64,000 nt of DNA from Pontederia crassipes (taxonomy: Eukaryota > Streptophyta > Magnoliopsida > Commelinales > Pontederiaceae): contig CM060183.1 of the NCBI GenBank assembly GCA_030549335.1, positions 22,332,552 to 22,396,551 on the forward strand, written 5' to 3'. The notes under the pieces were generated by a model that was not told where the DNA came from, made no database searches, and worked only from the letters and a program-made list of their open reading frames with translations. Of the stretch, positions 1 to 13,245 are shown piece after piece; the stretch's first letter is position 1; every line of letters starts with the position of its first letter. A program made the position numbers and the translations under genes.

Positions 1-3000
1 GAATTTATATTGTACGTTGAATGCATGTAGATGGGTCTTTATTACGAGTGTATAATCCACTCTAATAAGATGTGTAACATTATATTATCATGTACCATGT
101 TCATTGTCATTGTTTAACTCATAAAACGAACGGATATTTTCTCGTTGCATTAATTAGACAATCCAAAATGAACATAATCAAAATGATCAATTATTAAATT
201 AAATGAATAGAAACAAATATATTATACATGTGTAGACATTCTATATCTTTAATTCTATCTATTTAAAAAGGTTTCCTATGTTCGAGGATATTCTGTGATA
301 TCATAATAAAATAAATATGTCGATCATTCACAATCTATTAAAAAAATATTTACTTCTTATAGTCATATTATATGCTCCACGTTTCGACTCCACGCTGAAT
401 ACCAATGCCCCCTGTTTAATTTGCTTACCGTTGAAATTTAACATCAATTGCTCATGACACAATCCGAATCTAAGTGAGGATCCGATAGAATTTTAATATA
501 TATTTTCTCCAATAGCATTACTATTCCAATCTCTAGATTCTCGAGAAAGTATAGGATTGGTCAAACAAACAAGCATGTTGCATTAACATAACCATATCAT
601 AGAATATGTTTCACTCGTTTAGATTCTAGAGAAAGCATAGTCATTAGTCATAGTGTGGCCAAATCATATGCATGTCACATGAATGTAGATTAATTTATAG
701 ATTTTGCTTTACTTCTTTGCCAATCAACCTCTTGCTTCTTCATTATTATTTCTTTTTAATTTTGCATCAATCATGCTAAACAACGTTACTTAGTGAACCA
801 TGAGATAAACAAACGCGGCTCAAGTCAGATTTTCAAAAATGGGAAAAAAGTGAAAGAAAAATGATATCGTGCAAGGAAGGAAGTTTCCTCGTGCTGATGT
901 TTATAATTAATTAGATTACATAATGTGTGAAGATTCTTGGAAATTGGTGCTTGGTACCGTGACAACATTTTTGAACCTTCTTAGTGTGTACATATGATTA
1001 GGACAGGAGACCTTAGTGAACATGCACGACTTATTAATTAATTAACGCCGTCGAATTATATAATTCCACAGTTTTGTCGGCATCAAGATTCTCGGGGTTT
1101 TACATCATGTTTGACTAATAGATAGCAAAATTATGTACTACATATATCATAATTATGCACTAAGCCCAATGGTGATTAATAATGCACCACCAACATTTAC
1201 ATCGTGAGGGTTTCCGAGCAAAAGCTGTTTATATTGACTTGCTAACCTTGTCGTCAAAATAGAATGGAAAAGGGCCGGCAAACTCGTCCAATTAATTAGC
1301 CAAGTTTGCTATGATCGTGCATGGAGACTGGTCCTAAATAATGATTTTTTTCTTTTAATTAATTTTTTTTCGGGTTATATAGAATATATACATTTTTAGG
1401 TGTGCCTTTGTTATAGTTATTAAGACGCCTAATAAGTCGAATAAGTTAATTAATTAAAGACGAGATCGAACTTTAAATAATAATCCCTAATTTATCGACA
1501 AATGCTTTTCTGACAAATCTTTAGGCAATTTTACGAAGATTAAAATTCTTTATCGATCAGCTGCATATATTAACTAAGAAACCATCTGTTAAATAAATAA
1601 AAAACTGATATTTTTTTCCATCATTTTATGCATGTAAAGTTGTTTAATTAAATGCGATCCCACCATTGGATTGAGAGATGGCAAAATATTCAATAAGGTA
1701 TAGCACATGCATAATTGTACTAAAATGGAAAAGGGAATTGAACATGCAAGTAACTCACTTCGACACACAAATTTGAGTTCGTGTATGATGAGTTTTTACA
1801 ATTTTCGCGATTCTTTTTTACTTAATTGATCCATTTACATCAAATGAGATGGGATAATTCACGTGTAAGTACTTGATCAAAATCCGAGAGAAATAATCAA
1901 GAACGGACGATTTGTGCTACACACAATTAAATTGTGAATAATTACATCTTTTTCTTTTATCTACTGTTTAGAGTCTGATTTTTTCGTCATAGATATTATT
2001 TTGTCGCATTGAGGGAGGAAAAAAAGTAAGACGATATTGGGAAACAAAAGACTCACAAGTAAATGTTTTATGTGGATAGAAAAAAGATCATTAACATGCA
2101 CACATGATTTTTGAGACCAAAACTGCCGAAGCATGCACAACTCTCGTTGGAACTTTTGGAAGATAGTGCTAATTATTAGTCGTGAGAATGATGATTCCTG
2201 GAGACAAAATAATTAAACGATTAGTAAGAACAAAACGGTGTGCGATATGGATGATACGACGTGATCGTGGAAGGCAAGAACGTACAAAAGATGCCGGAGT
2301 TAAATGAGCACAAATAAATTTGATTTGCGTTCTAAATAATTCGACGGAGGTTAGTAGTTCCGAAATTAATTCTTTTGGAATTTAATTCTTTCTTGCTCTC
2401 ATTCAGATATTAAATTAGTCAGACATTATTACTGAGAAAAAATTGACCATTGCTTAAAATTTGCACCCGGGAGCGAGCGGCCATGCGATCTCGAATTTGT
2501 TTAATTAAAATTTCCAAGAGCGGGAAGATCCCATCAATCTATTCCTACTCGTGTCGACATGCACTCGCTCGCCTCGACAGACAGAAACAGGCCAAAACCG
2601 GCTACGTGTGTGGTGGAGGTGATTTTTGCCCTTGCCCTCGCATGTGACATAACCAAAATAATTGCACCAACGTGGAGCTGCTCCTTATTTTGCAAGGCAT
2701 AATTAATTAAACATCTTCTTCAGACCCTCCCTGACCTTGTTGTTTTATTATCTTCTTAAATTCACTAATAACTTGCCGTTTTTTTCTTTCATTTGTTCTC
2801 GTTTCACTCTAATTCAGCAATGTGAGAAATACGAACTCGATCTACCGAGAAAGAGAGGGAAATGACATCGATTATGATATATATATTTTCTTTTACGATA
2901 TATGGAGACTCGGAATCTGTTACATATATGTCATAAAGTTTCACACTCATTTTACGATAATCTTGTTCTTCAGCTTAAGTAATTATTGGCATCAACCGAG

Positions 3001-4373
3001 CGAAGTACAGCCGAAGGCAACGATCCACTTGCGAGCTAATCAAAAGATCATATCAATGTGCCGTCAGTCCCTGGGGTTTTTTAATCAATCAATATATATA
3101 CACCAATAGACATGAAGATAGATCACATTAATGCATCTAACTTTAGTTGCCATCTCGGGGACATGTTAGCACAGGCCGATCGATCTGTTGGGTCGTCTCT
3201 TAATTGTTCATCATTGATTTGATCCTTCTTTAATTTGAACACATCGTCGGGCGGGTTTGAAAGGGGTGTAGTTTGAAGTACGTGTTTTCATACTTTGTAA
3301 TACAATTTTCATACACTTGCAAAGCGTTTGAAGAGGTAACTAAGCACCATCTGTAATATTTTTTGGTTGAAAATAAAATCGTAATAAGTCATTTCTTAAA
3401 ATGTATCATATTTTAGATTTTTAACACATTGGAAAATTTTGCAAAATATCCAAACATGTCCTAATAAACCATTTAATTTATAATGTTTTATCAGTGTTTT
3501 AATAAGTTATAGTAACTTGAAATCTATTATACATTATCATAATCATTTCAAAATTGTAACTATTGTACTTAATATCATGTTGTAATGTATTTCAATATTG
3601 ACTATATACTTTCCTCCGACTATTCTTTTACACGGTCATCACCCCGAATATCTATTTTCAATCAATACTCAACATTACAAAACTCTTTAACTTTCAAACA
3701 TATTTTTCTGCATCATATACAAATAATATTATTCAATATCATAAGAGCATCAATGTTGAATCATAAGTCTTACGAGAGCTTATTTTCATACTATATTTTT
3801 TACTTTACAAACTTTTCTTAGTAGCGATAAGGATGTTCGTTTGTTCTTCATGTTGCATAAGGTGGTTCTTATAATCATACTTAGGTCCCAAACTAGATGG
3901 CCTTAGGTATCGGCAGACACCAAGATCTCAATAGACACTCTTATACCATTTCAACTACTTTATTCAAACTCTTTTTTTCCCAATTTTAAGCATAACCATA
4001 ATTCATAAAAAGACTCAATGTTTTCAATAAAAATGCAATTATAACCATGACTAATATCATAGTAAATAATAGAAAAATGCATCATTAAAACTTATTCTTC
4101 TTATCAACAAACACTTTTCAATATCCAATATCCTGATAATACCCAATAAAAAGAAACAATATTGAACTTCATATATTATGTGATATTCTAAAGATAACAC
4201 TAAGACATTAAAGTAATAAACAAGAATAAATTTAATGAAGATGATATTTTTATTATTTTATTATTTTATTTTTAGATTTTTATTAATAGATGCATGCTAA
4301 CAAACATGATAAAAAGACACAAAATATGAAAGTAAACATGCCATGCAAAACATAAAGTAAATATGCATGTGAT
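1..4373. other. Unassigned AT-rich intergenic DNA
   Basis: No gene, RNA or complete transposon could be recognised. Open frames are short (about 65-95 codons), lack recognisable domains and have AT-rich composition expected of noncoding DNA. The first 3.1 kb shows no repeat family shared with the rest of the window, so it may be low-copy flanking DNA of a gene outside the window. From about 3.3 kb the sequence becomes more AT-rich. A part of 3.8-4.37 kb may be the 3' LTR side of the gypsy-like element to its right, but no matching LTR could be found there by eye. Confidence 0.5.
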
Positions 4374-4389
4374 CCCTCCCCCAAGCTTG
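4374..4389 (-). other. Polypurine-tract-like motif
   Basis: The minus strand reads CAAGCTTGGGGGAGGG. Purine runs of this form commonly precede the 3' LTR of plant gypsy elements, where they prime plus-strand synthesis. Supported only by the motif and by the PBS-like site 3.8 kb away. Confidence 0.35.
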
Positions 4390-5049
4390 AATCTAACAAT
4401 AATGTTCCAGGCTTGTACGTAGAAAATAAATGAAATGAAAAATACAAAAATGCATAAATGAAGAAGAAAGAAAAAGAAACGATCCAAGTCTACTCTTTTG
4501 GTGGCACCAATAATGGGAAAGGCATGATGATCGTATATCTCTTGGGTCGTCCGATATGTATGATGCTGACGTGTAGATATGTCAACGAAATGTTGGCATT
4601 GCTTTTGAAGAAATTTGTGCTATTGGACCTGCATAGCCATGTGAATGTCCTGAGAGTTTGAGAAGTCATACATCAGAGTCGGCCAAGGAGGGTCAACGTC
4701 GCTCTAAGCAGGTGGAGTGGTGCGCGAAGGACCTGTGTTTGCATCATGATCCTTCGGAGAAGTAGGGGGTCACATGTCTTGCCCCAATTATCACGATTGA
4801 ACAACCAATTATCACGATTGGACACTGTGATTCTATCACTACCGATACTAAATACTTAGAAGAGTCTTCAAATTTAAATACAAATCCTTCACCATATTCA
4901 TGAACCACTAACTTCATTGAGCCAACAACAATCTGGTCCAAGAAAATAGAACTCGATACTAGTGTGTCATGCTCTAGATCAATCTCCAAACAACGTGCAA
5001 TCGGAGTAATCAAACCACCTACAATGATTCTTTCATTGACTCGAATGGC

Positions 5050-7140
5050 AATCCTCTAAAAAGGCTTAACTATTTCCTCTAGGAATAATCCACATAATAG
5101 AAATCTATGAACATATTTCAAAATAGAAATTTGAATACTCATACCTTTTGTAATTTTTGAGATGGACCTAATTCTCTCTTGTGATGTCTCCCTAGAATTT
5201 TGGGCCATTAAACTCTTTGTCGTAATCGTACAAGTCTTTATTTGAGAAAGTTATATATATATATATTGCTTAGTTACTCACGCGTGAGCTGGAACTCTCT
5301 ATTGTGCATTCTCAAACTGAGGATTGAACAATTTTTGTTATTCAGTTGTGAGCCTTCATAACTATTCCAGCGAATGAATATAGGTTGATGTTCTTGAACA
5401 TTAGTAGCACGTCGTCCTTCGTGTGAATTATTTTATGGTCTCATTATGTGGGAATCGAGTGGGAGCAAATGGAAATTAGTGAAACTTTTTCTCACACACT
5501 TGTTGAGTCCTATCACAACATTCGAGATGATCCAGCTAAGCAATTAATTCATGAGAAGGTTCTCCAAGCCGTGGTTGCTTCGAAGATTGTCTCATGAGTT
5601 TCTATTGGCAAGGCGCAAATATGGTTACTAAGCTTCAGGACATAGTCACACACATACATTCTTTTCTCTGTCACAATCATGATAGTGTGAGAAATATGAC
5701 ATGCTCTAGGTGGTCACGGTCATTCTTGTACAATCTTCCCACAATCGTGCATGTAAATGTGCCACATCGCCGACATTGTTGGAGTCAAGGACAAATAGGG
5801 GGGCTAACTTAGAGGTGTCGGTGGTGGTGATCAACTGATATACTATGCAGGCGATGTGTTGCAAAGGCTGCTTGAGTTGCAGGAGATGAGATTGTTGAAA
5901 AATTGACAAATGATAAAGGATTGTGCATTGGTCTCGGTGAGCAGCTGACGACGAGGATGGCGGTGAGAAAAGAGCACCGACTTTGAAAGGCAAGATTCAG
6001 CCGATAAAAGTGGATATATATTAGTTGGTTGTGGCTTGTGTGGTAGAGCGCCGACAGTGGTGACAGGGATAAGATGGTTAGTGCTTGCGTGTTGATAGGA
6101 TGGTGGTGAAGCAATCGACGTAGGAGGATAAAGAAAACTCTACCAACATTGACTGGATGGTAGAGCGGCAGTGCAATATCAAGATGATGACAATGGTGGT
6201 GACAATCGAAGGGGTGGCTAGAGGTTGAGGCAGAAGGGCAGCCATGTATGTGAGCCGAATGGCGAAGATAGAAGGACAATTAGCAAATCACTAGTTTTGT
6301 TGCAAGATAGGTGAATCAACCTTCAAAGTAATTTGTGGGCGACAATGGTCAATGGCGTGAATGTGCCAATGTCGAAGAAGACAACAACCAATGTCTAAGA
6401 AGGACAGGCCGACGACAGATTAGGATGGTCGCCAATGTTGATGTCGGCTTGACGATGACTCATCAAAAGTTTCAAGTGATGCCTTCACATCGGCATTCGA
6501 TGGTGGGAGCCTGGGCTGCCAATGATGAGTTTGGCGGAGGGCGGACGGTAGCACCAACAATGTTGGTGATCGAGTACGATGGCACGATGACAAGGCAATG
6601 CGGGCGAAGGTTAAACCCTCATCCCATATGTTCCTTGTGTCCTCCCTAGATTGTGCCACATGTCCGACAAGATAAAAATAGATTGGAGTTAATAATCCAC
6701 GGTCGCGATGGTTCTTTAACAGACATGTCCGAAATGGATAATTTTGTAATGTTTGTGCTTCACAATATAACGGTTGTGACTGATACATTTTCTTAGAACA
6801 TCATGATCGTGAACTTCTACATGATGGGCGTGCTCGAAACCTTCTCCCCTATGTCACACAACCATGATGTCTATGAAATTGTCATGATCGAATGCTCAAC
6901 ATTCCACCTTTCACAGCCGTGAATCATCTTGTCATGACAGTGACAATGCCTTGTCCATCGACAATTCTAGATCAAAGAAAAACTAAAAGCTAATACATGG
7001 TAATAACTAAAAACTAATGAGGGCAAAGTTTAGAAAGTATAGTTTTAAGTTATAATATTTAACTTGACTTGTACCCTTGTTACCTTCAAGAGTCTAAAAG
7101 GGTTAATCAGTGACCCTCTTATTTGTCCTTACCTCCAATG
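5050..7140. other. GC-richer noncoding stretch inside the gypsy-like region
   Basis: This stretch has higher GC than its surroundings between about 5.7 and 6.8 kb. It has open frames of 100-156 codons on both strands, but these are low-complexity (His/Ser/Pro-rich), overlap each other and match no family I know. The motif family TCATGATCGTGA and its variants recurs at 6.80-6.95 kb, and similar motifs occur in LTR-like DNA near 15.4 and 58.7 kb. Most likely this is retrotransposon noncoding DNA. Confidence 0.35.
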
Positions 7141-7225
7141 TAGTGCTTGAGGCATTATCCATTCACCTAGAGAGAATTATCTTATTCTTCACATGGAACT
7201 TGGTTCTTAGGTTTCCAATGCATAA

Positions 7226-7501
7226 TTATTCTTGATGCCTGAGTTGTTGCATATATTCTCCTTTACCATTGAATAATTTAAAGGTGATAGGATGGTGATA
7301 GAACTTTCTAAAGGTGTACGTTTTTTCATAATTGTCCATCCTGTAAAATATATTCGGTAGTCTTCTTGATCCTTCATTGAGTGGTTCATATTTTCGAGTA
7401 ATAATTCTTCCTCGATTGTTGTCTTCTCGAATTGAAATCTTGCAAGTGACATTGCAATATGCTGGTTGCAAAGGTTTCCATGATATTGTCCCTCGTGGCA
7501 T
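7226..7501 (-). pseudogene. Unidentified protein-like remnant in gypsy-like element
   Basis: An open frame of 91 codons, with a second overlapping frame at 7207-7452, has mixed amino-acid composition rather than simple-sequence composition. It lies on the same strand as, and downstream of, the PBS-like site at 8171-8189, where a gag gene would begin. No motif allowed a family assignment, so no function is proposed. Confidence 0.25.
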
Positions 7502-8199
7502 AGATGATTTGAGAAATTAGTTGATCAACCTTCTTCTCTTATACTTGAAATTTTACCTTCATGTTATCAAATTTAATATTATAATTTGGGGATTGAGGAA
7601 GAGGGGAAACAATAGTCATTTGTTTTGCTTTCAATTGTACCAATTGTGATTTTGAATTGATGATAAGTTGATATTGTAGGGTGAATATTTTCTCTATAAA
7701 TTCAATCAATTGACGCAGCTTTTCTTCGATGTTGGAATTTGATTTTGATTAAGTAGCTAGAGGAGCATAATTATTCATCTGAATCTTAGCTTCCAATTGG
7801 TTTACTTGTGCCAATAATTCCATAAAGACAACTTTTTGAAGTTGAAATTAATTTTCTTCAGCTATGTTGATAAAATTCAACATCATGGCTTCAATTACAT
7901 AATTTCATTGTACTAGTGCAATTTATTGGGTATTATTATTTGAGATTTGAGATGTTTACACTTTTAGATCCTCAATCATTGTTTTGTTATTGTAGATAAT
8001 GATTCCACATGGTATTTGATTTTGTCATCATTCTTAATTTTGTCAATGCTCACACAAGCTAAAGAAAATATGAAAGTATATGAACAAAAAGGAATCTACG
8101 TACATTAAATTTAACAAAAAATAAAAGCTCTCAAATAACAAGTAAAATAAATATAAAAGATATTAGACATCGTCCTCGGCAATGACACAAATAACTTAA

Positions 8200-9119
8200 T
8201 GCGGTCAAAATGATAGTAAACGATAGCAAATGCACTAGCCGATCAAGTAATATAATGGATGAGTAGAGTTATCATTTACACGAGGACAATTAATGACTAA
8301 GAACATATATTAACCTTGTTAATTTAGAAACTAATATAAAATATTTTTAATTGTGAATAAAATAAAGAAAATGACCACGTGGAGGAATGATGGTTTAATG
8401 ATTAGAACACCTTACTAGGATGACTCTAATAAATATTTAATTTAATAAAAATAACATAAGATATAATGTAAATGTTTAGAAATAGAAAACAAACAACTCA
8501 TGCAAATGTTGAGCACATCCTCTCTAGAAATTTTGATGGAACTTCATGATTATTCTTGAACTTCTCTTTTTAGCCTTCAAAATAATGATACATGAATACT
8601 TTTCTAGATCCCTTTCTCCTCCTTTTATAGATTTTCACGTGTATCCAACTGGATCTCCAATTGAAAAGCAGATAAAATCTTCTCCATAAGAGCCTTCTAG
8701 ACTATCGTCTAAGGCCGTGCTATGGGTTGTTCCATTAATGACAAAACACAAATAATTACATGCTTCGGGTCACCTTTTAGTCACGGATGTGAAATGATAT
8801 GGCAAGGCCGTAACAGAAGCATACTTTACGAACTGTTCATCGTCTTTCAGTCATGTTTGAACATTGAATTTCACGATCAAAATATGCCACGACCATTCTC
8901 TCTATATTCACACCCATTCTTTGTCATCCGAGTCCGTTTACAACTTCTCTCAACTCATTCGTGACATTTTTATTTCTACCATAATAATTTTCAAAGTTAT
9001 TTAGAAATTAAATTTCAAATATTTTCTATAAATAAATCAAATAACTCTTGATTTAAACACAATAACTTTTCAAAATACTAATTAAATGATCTAAAATAAT
9101 GCATAATTTTTGTGCATCA
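8200..9119 (-). repeat. Putative 5' LTR of the gypsy-like element
   Basis: On the minus strand the block starts TGATGCACA and ends CGCA, giving TG...CA termini, and is followed by the PBS-like motif. A TATA-like sequence (CTATAAAAGGAGG on the minus strand) lies at about 8625. The length of about 920 bp is plausible for such elements. No second copy was found, so the boundaries are tentative. Confidence 0.35.
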
Positions 9120-9496
9120 ATAAGTGAATATTAATAAAAGCTTAACTAAATAATCATAAGTAGTGGCCCCAACTTCTATTGCATCAAATGAGATTTGCAA
9201 AGCTTCACATAATTGGACGCTTGAAGTCGTGGCTCTTCAACGTAGATGAGGTCCTTAATTTTAATTTTTCTTCATTTATCCTGATGATAACTTTTAACTA
9301 GCCCCATCAAGGTTGTGACTTGATGTGGATTTACCCTTGAAATCTACATATGAATATCCTATAACCTCCAATGTATGTTGTCAATCTCAATTGTACTGTT
9401 TCTTTTAGATATCATAGAATTCTTTTAATAACCTCCCAATGGTCTTTTTCGGAATTACTTTGAAATATGCTAACTAAGCATATTGCATAAGCTAAA

Positions 9497-9730
9497 TCAT
9501 GTCGTGCATAAAAGCCTTGCATACATCAAGCTACCCACTACTTGTGCATAAGGTATTTCTAAAAGTTTTTGTGCCACATTAAGATATTGACTTTTACTAA
9601 GTCTTTTTCCAATCACAAATAATGTAGGTGTGGGACTACAAATTTGCATCCTAAATCTTCTCAGTATTTTATTAATATACTGCTCTTGACTTAAACTGTA
9701 CATTCTTGAGTTTCTATCTTGAATCATTTA
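9497..9730 (-). pseudogene. Copia RT C-terminus / RNase H start
   Basis: The translated frame contains YSLSQEQYINKILRRF, then GKRLSKSQ, then IPYAQVVGSLMYA. These match the conserved copia block between RT and RNase H (LSQ..YI..VL..F, KLS..Q, IPYA.AVGSLMYA). Remnants of the RNase H region continue towards 9160 in other frames with stops. Confidence 0.85.
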
Positions 9731-9739
9731 AAAGCATAG

Positions 9740-10535
9740 GACATAGGATGCATCTTTCATGTTTGTCATTTCAAATTGTTTAATCAATTACCAACGAGCA
9801 AGATATCATCTATGTACAGTGATAATATCACAAAATTGCTCTCACTTTTTTTACATACATAGAATGATCTAATTTGCTCGCTTTAAAATTAAATTGGACT
9901 CTCGTCTCATGAAATTTTATGTATCATTATATAGATGATTGTTTCAAGTCATCTACCAATCTATACACCTTATCCTATTGATCTTCAATTGATGTGTGTA
10001 TATATCTTCTATTAAATAACCATTTAAAAAAAGTTTTCTTAACATCTATTTGGAATGAGTTAAACTTCATATACATGACTATCGCTAAAATCGTCCTAAT
10101 CAATACAAACTCAGCTATTGTATAATAGATTTCCTGAAAGTCAATTTAAGCTTGTAAGTATAACTTTTGACAATAAATATAAGTTTGTGTCTATCAAGAG
10201 AACCATCAGCTCGATATTTTCTCTTGAATATCGACTTTCCCTCTATGGATTGCCTACCTCTGACAAGTCACATGCATCCATACTCCATGCAAATCAATTG
10301 ACTCATTGGAAACTATTGTTTTTTTGTAAGGAATTTGATTTGTACTATCCTCTATGTCAACATCGATAAAGTAACATGAAGCCTCACACTTGTACAACAC
10401 ATAATAATCCAAATGTGTGGATTTCGTCTGTGATATCTTGTTGTCCATTATAGTCATGGAAAGTGTGGGTTCATCCATTTCATCTAAATGTACAATATTC
10501 TGTGTAGCATCAACTCTCACTATTGGATAATTCAT
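9740..10535 (-). pseudogene. Copia reverse transcriptase remnant
   Basis: This is the polymerase domain of a copia polyprotein. The minus strand at 9835-9790 encodes SLYIDDILLVGN, with an intact YIDD catalytic motif (YxDD family; codons at 9816-9805). Upstream, 10535-10254 corresponds to the variable linker between integrase and RT, and degenerate RT-like stretches follow between 10100 and 9840. Several frameshifts and stops are present, so no active enzyme can be made. Confidence 0.75.
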
Positions 10536-10740
10536 TGTGTATTTATAGTTGAATCTACCATATCCCTAGAGTCATCAAAGGTTATCATCCTTTTGAATGT
10601 ATTGATTTTCATTTTTTTAGAAAAGTAACATCCAACTCTCTATAAGACCTCTATCTGTGGACGAATTTTTACCCTTTGGAATTTTAACTATATCCAATAG
10701 ACCTGCATGTTTCTGTTCTAAAGTTCAGTTTATCCCTCAA

Positions 10741-11369
10741 TTAACTAGGAACTAATACATGCACTATATATCTCCATTTTCGAAGATGGTCCAACTTGGG
10801 CTTCTTGTCATTCCATAACTCGTATGACATCAATCTTAGAGACTTTGTGGAAATACTATTTTGTATGTAACTCACAGTCAATATTGCCCCTCTCCAAAAT
10901 TCTTTGGATAAATTCGATTGTGGCAACATACATTTTAATACATTCATTAATATCTTATTTTTTTTCTTTTTACCACTCTATTTTGTTGTGGCACATATGA
11001 CATCATGTTTTGACAGTAAGTCTCAAATTCTCGGGAGTTATACTATCTTCCTTTACTTGTCCTTAAACATATGATTGATTTACCAATTTTTTTCTATTTC
11101 TATTTTATATCTCTTGAAAGTTTCAAAAGCTTTAGTTCTTATTTCGAAAAGATAAATATGACAATATTTAGAAAAATCATCAATGTTGTAATAAAATATT
11201 TTTTGCCTTTGTATGTAGGAACATTTAATGGTCCACAAATATCATTATAATCTAACCCCAACAATTTCCTCGACCTTGTTCTTGTCGGAAAAGGTGTAAT
11301 AATCTTATCGGTCAAGCTGTGCTTGCATGACATTGTTCTTGCACAAGATGTATTAGGTACTAAAATCAA
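10741..11369 (-). pseudogene. Copia integrase remnant
   Basis: The frame at 11369-11139 contains LLGLDYNDICGP followed by KGKKYFITTL, the start of the copia integrase catalytic core. The first acidic residue (the Asp of NDICGP) is retained, but the IDDYSR region carrying the next landmark has decayed to LMIFLNI. The frame at 10947-10741 contains QSNLSKEFWRGAI, YIQNSIST and YELWNDKKPKLDHLR, matching the conserved integrase C-terminal block (FW.EA, LNR.PTK, ELW...KP...LR). Confidence 0.8.
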
Positions 11370-11860
11370 TTCATTGTAGGGTTTTTTTAGTGTCTTAGTC
11401 TCTCATGCTAGAGATAAAAAATAGACACATAACATTTAGTATACTCATTCATTGCTATTTACTACAGATAGGTAGAATAAGTCACATGTTTAGGTACAAA
11501 TTTTCTCACATGTCTTTTTTTGTCTTTGTCTATTGTTACACTATCATTATAAAATCTAACTTCTAAATTATTTTGCAGTATAATTGGGATGGAGATGAAT
11601 TTCAATGAATCTCTTACACATAAAAAATATTTTGAACTATCATGTTGAGCTTATACTTTCCAACACTTTCAATGTTCAAATAGGTGTGTTATTTTCCATG
11701 TAGATTCTTCGCTCCCCTTTTTGCAGCTGTTTGAATTCTATTATACCTTCTTTTGTCTTGACAATGTGGTGGGTTGCAACCACCCTTCTATATTTGTTGT
11801 TGCAACATTGCACTCAACGACACCGAGGAATGTCGTCTTACTTGAACTTGCTCTTTTGCT

Positions 11861-11973
11861 CTATTGTCCTCCGTCTTGTCCATGTTGTGGATCCTTGTTT
11901 TGGCTATGTCTAAATGTCGTAGGATAATTGGACTTAAAATAGTCAAATTTCCACAATTGTAACAAGGTTTCAC
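11861..11973 (-). pseudogene. Copia gag zinc-knuckle remnant
   Basis: The minus strand encodes CYNCG in one frame and KFDYFKSNYP in the neighbouring frame. Together they resemble a CCHC knuckle (C-x2-C-x4-H-x4-C) in which the His and the last Cys have become Tyr and a frameshift separates the halves. It lies between gag and integrase, as expected. Confidence 0.6.
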
Positions 11974-12064
11974 GTTGAGTTTTCTTGACTTTGGACTTGA
12001 ATTGCCTTTTATTTGGGCCGAGATTCTTTTTGTGATGAATCATGTAAGCTTCATCCTCTTGCCC

Positions 12065-12418
12065 TTATTCATTTTTCTTAGAATCGAAGATTTCGATTTT
12101 AGTCTTTCCCTTAGTCTTGTCTTGTTTGATGGCCATAATGGAAAGCAATTGTGTCACTTGCTTGATAGACTCATTCATGCGAAAAGTGATTACAATCATA
12201 TTGAATGCATGTGACAAACTATTTAGGATTGATGTTATTTGAAGGGGTTCAAGTAAGCGACATCCTACAGTCTCCAAGTTTTTTATCATCACAATCATTT
12301 GATTGATAGGATATGATACATTGCCATCTGCCTTCATTTTACATGCAGTGTATTTATGTAATAGGAGTTTTAACTTAATGCCTCTTTTGGACGCGTATTT
12401 GTCCTTCAAAGCATACAA
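12065..12418 (-). pseudogene. Copia gag (UBN2-type) remnant
   Basis: The 117-codon frame begins MYALKDKYASKRGIKLKLLL and continues with an L.LP-like region (EPLQITSILNSLSHAFN), similar to the gag capsid-like domain of copia elements (LW..L...Y, then ILNSLP..F). The N-terminal third of gag is missing. The adjacent zinc knuckle and integrase support the call. Confidence 0.7.
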
Positions 12419-12424
12419 AAGTTC

Positions 12425-13245
12425 ACGAGCATTTTTATATAATAAGATTATCTACAACTTTCATATATGTTAGTCCAGATATGAACGGAATATATTCAAA
12501 TATTAATTTCAAGTTTAGTGCATAAAAAAATTCATTCCGAATTGAACTTTTCTCGCACTTTAAATATATGACTCTGATTATTCGAGGTTTGTATCATCAA
12601 AATATAATTATATATAGGATAAAAACTTTGTTCCAACAATGTGTGGTTCTTACACCTCATCGAGCCGAGCATCTCACGCTCGTGATAGCCATGGTGGTCA
12701 TCTACAACACTAATACCCCTCCTCTTCCCCCGACCTTGTTGGCGATGGATGTGCCCCTCCCCCACCCTGCATCGGACGAGCCTACATTGATCAACGGGCA
12801 TTGGCAGACCCAAGATGACTTCTTTAACCAATGGAGTCAAGAAAGCTGCCGCACGAATTGTTGTGGAATACCGACAAGCACAGGTCGTATTTGGCCACTA
12901 GCAAGTCCATTGCCTGGTAGAGGTTCTCCAATGGCCTCGCTTCTTTGTCTTTCACCAATCATCCAAGAGTGCAGTGATACTTGATCAAGATCACAAGGAC
13001 TGAGCTCTCATTGTGTCTTTTGCAGTGATGTTGTACAGGGACCTGGGTCGAGGGGAGTGGGAGCGACGAAGGAGGTGCGGTTCGGGATACTAGCATTATG
13101 GTTGTCATTGCTATGCTTGCCAAGGAACCGGGTGATGAGGCCGGTGCTGACGGGGATGAAAAAGTGGGAGTTGGAGAGGGTGATCGAGGATATGATCGTA
13201 GGGCTCCTGTGGGATGACCAGGAGATCATCTTGCGCTACTGATGC
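12425..13245. other. GC-richer block, origin unknown
   Basis: Open frames occur on both strands (138 codons plus at 12568-12984; 102 codons minus at 12532-12840; 61 codons plus at 13057-13242). The last has ordinary protein-like composition but no recognised domain. Possibilities are gene DNA captured by a transposon, or copia 5' leader sequence, because gag starts just to the left on the minus strand. No function is proposed. Confidence 0.3.

Larger units (their letters stand above)
4374..9119 (-). mobile_element. Decayed gypsy-like LTR retrotransposon (Athila-type architecture)
   Basis: Read on the minus strand, an LTR-like block (9119 to 8200) starts TGATGCACA and ends CGCA. About 10 bases later comes a primer-binding-site-like sequence (8189 to 8171), TGTCATTGCCGAGGAC, resembling the tRNA-Asp-type site of many plant gypsy elements. 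At the other end, 4389 to 4374 reads CAAGCTTGGGGGAGGG, which resembles the polypurine tract preceding the 3' LTR in Athila-like elements. No protease, RT or integrase was recognised between them, so the interior is decayed or partly deleted. A weakly protein-like stretch at 7226-7501 lies roughly where gag would be, but I could not identify it. The 3' LTR was not found. The architecture is an inference from these three signals. Confidence 0.4.
9160..12420 (-). mobile_element. Decayed Ty1/copia retrotransposon, internal coding region
   Basis: Copia polyprotein pieces occur on the minus strand in the canonical order: gag (12418-12065), zinc knuckle (about 11973-11861), integrase (11369-10741), the integrase-RT linker and RT (10535-9740), and RNase H (9727 to about 9160). 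Integrase before RT identifies copia rather than gypsy. Frameshifts and stops separate all parts, so the element is dead. Convincing LTRs were not found on either side. A weak ACTCTGAT stretch near 12570 may be a decayed initiator-Met primer site. Confidence 0.85.

Noticed and set aside
5706-6788. Overlapping open frames up to 156 codons on both strands
   Set aside because: Low-complexity His/Ser/Pro-rich translations that overlap each other in opposite strands, with no domain; best explained by GC-richer retrotransposon DNA.
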